Source of the DNA: Microbulbifer variabilis
GTDB lineage: Bacteria; Pseudomonadota; Gammaproteobacteria; Pseudomonadales; Cellvibrionaceae
Assembly: GCF_023716485.1 (NCBI RefSeq)
Contig: NZ_CP092418.1
Span: forward strand, 2,277,001 to 2,341,000
Reading direction: 5' to 3'
DNA length: 64,000 nucleotides
The position numbers and the translations under genes are program-made. The notes below the pieces were generated by a model, which did no database searches, was not told the DNA's origin, and worked only from the letters and a program-made list of their open reading frames with translations. This document shows, piece after piece, positions 62,292 through 64,000 of this stretch (the first letter of the stretch is position 1; every line of letters starts with the position of its first letter).

Positions 62292-63005
62292 ATGATGAAA
62301 AACCTTACTAAAGCCAGATCCAAACTATCCGTAGCGATTGCAGCAGCAGTGATGCTGGGTTCTGCAGGTTGCGAGCGGGTGCCCGTGTCGAATGCCCAAC
62401 AAGTGGGCGGAGAGTGGCGTTACCTGTTTGATGGAGAAACGTTACAGGGCTGGACTGGCACAAATGGCTCGCAAATTGGAGAGGCCTGGCAGGTTGTTAA
62501 TGGCAATCTGGTCTTAACTGCCGGAGGTGCTGGGGATCTGGTAACAGCTGAACAATTCGAGGATTTTGAATTGCAGCTGGAGTGGAAAATTTCTGAGGGC
62601 GGCAACAGTGGCATTATTTATCGTGTCGCTGATGGAGATGCGCCAGTTTGGATGAGTGGCATGGAATACCAGGTGTTGGACAATGCTGCGTTTCCCAATC
62701 TGGAAAAGCCAAGCCACAGCGCCGGCTCAGTGTTTGATATGTATGCGCCCAGTGAAGAGAGTGTCAAACCTGCGGGGCAGTTTAACCAAACTCGTATACG
62801 CGTAGAGAACGGAAAGGTCGAACATTGGTTGAACGGCAACAAGATTGTTAGCTACGAGCTATGGTCAGAGGATTGGGGCAAGCGTTTGGCGGGCAGCAAG
62901 TTTTCGAATTATCCAGATTTCGCACGCTCTGAAAGCGGCTATATCGCTTTGCAGGATCATGGTGACAAGGTCTGGTATCGCAATATAAAAATTCGGGAGC
63001 TATAA
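62292..63005 (+). CDS. DUF1080 lipoprotein (3-keto-glycoside hydrolase-like)
   Basis: About 237 residues from ATG 62292 (ribosome site GGAGA). A lipobox (VMLGSAGC) marks it as a lipoprotein of the envelope. The jelly-roll domain carries DUF1080 landmarks: WRYLFDGETLQGWTG, EDFELQLEWKISEGGNSGI, GMEYQVLDN, HSAGSVFDMY and LQDHGDKVWYRNIKIREL. Members hydrolyse or lyse 3-keto-glycosides after C3 oxidation. With the Gfo/Idh/MocA enzyme and isomerases this fits a 3-keto-sugar pathway. Confidence 0.92.
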   Translation: MMKNLTKARSKLSVAIAAAVMLGSAGCERVPVSNAQQVGGEWRYLFDGETLQGWTGTNGSQIGEAWQVVNGNLVLTAGGAGDLVTAEQFEDFELQLEWKISEGGNSGIIYRVADGDAPVWMSGMEYQVLDNAAFPNLEKPSHSAGSVFDMYAPSEESVKPAGQFNQTRIRVENGKVEHWLNGNKIVSYELWSEDWGKRLAGSKFSNYPDFARSESGYIALQDHGDKVWYRNIKIREL

Positions 63006-63009
63006 GCTC

Positions 63010-63228
63010 ATGGGTATTTCAGGAATCAGTCTCTGGCAAATCCTGATAGTACTGGTGCTTGCAGTTTTACTGTTTGGCAGCGGCAAGATTCGTCGTATGG
63101 GAGAAGACCTGGGGGGAGCAATCAGTGGCTTTCGCCGCTCTTTAAAGGATAACGGAGAAGAAGGCTTCTCTGCAGAATCTCCCTCAAAATCTTCTGCTGA
63201 GGTTTCCCAAATAGGAGGGCGGCAATGA
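63010..63228 (+). CDS. TatA/E-family translocase subunit
   Basis: A 72-residue protein with an N-terminal transmembrane helix (LWQILIVLVLAVLLFGSGKI), the FGSGKIR hinge, an amphipathic helix (RRMGEDLGGAISGFRRSLKD) and an acidic, flexible tail, which is the TatA/E pattern. It starts five bases after the DUF1080 gene and overlaps a Tat-signal isomerase gene by four bases (ATGA). No tatB or tatC is next to it, so this looks like an extra, operon-dedicated TatA. Confidence 0.93.
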   Translation: MGISGISLWQILIVLVLAVLLFGSGKIRRMGEDLGGAISGFRRSLKDNGEEGFSAESPSKSSAEVSQIGGRQ

Positions 63229-64000
63229 CTATCAATAGAAGGCGGTTTTTGGCAAATAGTGCAAGGCTGGCAGCTTTGGGGCTTGCTGCTCCCCTTATTG
63301 GGTTTAGTCGTCTTAGCCACAGCACTGCAAGTGAACGCTTTTTCAAAATCTCTTTAGCCCAGTGGTCCCTGCATCGGCAACTGCGAAGTGGAGCTCTTAA
63401 GGTTCTGGACTTTCCAGTAAAAACACGCAAAGTTTTTGGCATTGAAGCGGTTGAGTATGTCAATCAGTTCTTTAAGGGTCAGGCAAAGGACTTGAAGTTT
63501 CTCGCTGCAATGAAGGCTAGAGCAGAAGACCATAATGTTCGCAGTCTGTTGATTATGGTTGATGGCGAAGGCGACCTAGGCGACCCCGATAAAGGCAAGA
63601 GAAAGCAGGCCATAGAGAACCATTACAAATGGGTCGAAGCGGCTAAGTACCTCAATTGTCACTCTGTGCGTGTCAATGCCGCAGGGCAGGGGAGCCGCGA
63701 AGAAGTGGGTAAGGCTGCTGTTGAGGGGCTGCGCGCGCTTTCGGAATTCGCCCAGAATTTCAATATTAACGTGATTGTTGAGAACCATGGTGGCTATTCA
63801 TCGAGCGGGGAGTGGTTGTCACAGGTCCTTCAGCGTGTAGATATGTCCAACTGTGGCAGCTTGCCGGATTTTGGAAACTTCGGAGATTACGATCGCTATT
63901 TGGGGGTTCAGCAACTGATGCCGTTCGCCCAGGGTGTTAGTGCCAAAAGCTTTGAGTTCGATTCAGCGGGAATTGAAATCAATACGGATTTTGCTCGGAT
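63225..64000 (+). CDS. Tat-exported sugar isomerase/epimerase (3' truncated)
   Basis: Starts at ATG 63225 with a strong ribosome site (AGGAGG) and runs off the window end after 258 codons. It begins with a Tat signal (NRRRFLANSARLAALGLAA), so it is predicted to fold in the cytoplasm and act in the periplasm. The rest is a xylose-isomerase-like TIM barrel (ISLAQWSLHRQL, IEAVEYVNQFF, NVIVENHGGYSS, SLPDFGNFGD). It probably handles a 3-keto-sugar outside the inner membrane. The adjacent TatA supports dependence on Tat export. Confidence 0.9.
   Translation, partial: MTINRRRFLANSARLAALGLAAPLIGFSRLSHSTASERFFKISLAQWSLHRQLRSGALKVLDFPVKTRKVFGIEAVEYVNQFFKGQAKDLKFLAAMKARAEDHNVRSLLIMVDGEGDLGDPDKGKRKQAIENHYKWVEAAKYLNCHSVRVNAAGQGSREEVGKAAVEGLRALSEFAQNFNINVIVENHGGYSSSGEWLSQVLQRVDMSNCGSLPDFGNFGDYDRYLGVQQLMPFAQGVSAKSFEFDSAGIEINTDFAR

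Overview
The window reads as chromosomal DNA of a marine-type gammaproteobacterium. The best guess is a Cellvibrionales/Microbulbifer-like organism. This is inferred from the complete type II secretion operon, the large TonB-dependent receptors (one Oar-like), the divergent ETF-QO/etfBA locus, the small DUF1285 and DUF2788 genes, and the moderate GC content. No 16S gene is present, so the genus is not proven.

Layout. 1-1.5 kb: an unexplained structured region and an unknown membrane protein abutting the 3' end of a tRNA-Leu(UAA) gene, as at a genomic-island edge; tRNA-Cys and its promoter follow. 2.1-3.5 kb: secreted zinc metallopeptidase. 3.6-7.8 kb: an unusual cassette (subtilisin-like protease, a 77-residue propeptide/inhibitor-like protein, a repeat protein with three exact 45-residue units, two small ORFs) framed by 25-bp direct repeats. 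8.1-11.2 kb: tRNA-Pro(CGG), a possible pseudogene, tesB, a TetR regulator with a palindromic operator, and a DUF1285 gene. 11.6-16.2 kb: surface lipoprotein plus TonB-dependent receptor. 16.3-20 kb: electron-transfer flavoprotein locus (ETF-QO divergent from etfBA) with a PsrA-type operator between. 20.1-31.1 kb: gspCDEFGHIJKLM ending in a strong terminator, with a 33-codon mini-pseudopilin ORF between gspF and gspG. 31.2-34.1 kb: small conserved genes and a hybrid sensor kinase whose phospho-acceptor His is replaced by Gln.

34.2-40.1 kb: Oar-like TonB receptor divergent from an S1/P1 nuclease, followed by a secreted EEP-fold hydrolase, probably for scavenging nucleic acid or phosphate. 40.4-45.8 kb: envelope redox genes (lipoprotein cytochrome c, Tat-exported FAD lactone oxidase, Tat-exported PLP racemase/aldolase-like enzyme, membrane proteins, cytochrome b561). 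46.5-49.9 kb: arsenate-resistance operon arsC-arsR-gapdh-arsJ with two matching ArsR-like operators. 50-53 kb: exonuclease III and the Prc/Tsp protease. 53.8-54.4 kb: an orphan cyclodipeptide synthase. 54.6-57 kb: lipocalin, a small membrane protein and an FAD oxidoreductase. 57.2 kb to the end: a LacI-controlled sugar-catabolic operon (Gfo/Idh/MocA dehydrogenase, two TIM-barrel isomerases, MFS transporter, LacI regulator, DUF1080 lipoprotein) that carries its own TatA just before a Tat-signal isomerase cut by the window end.

Working together: the secretion operon could export the hydrolases seen here; ETF and TesB belong to acyl-CoA metabolism; the right-hand operon fits a 3-keto-glycoside route with a periplasmic step. 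The most novel candidates are the protease/repeat-protein cassette, the mini-pseudopilin, the orphan cyclodipeptide synthase and the operon-embedded TatA.
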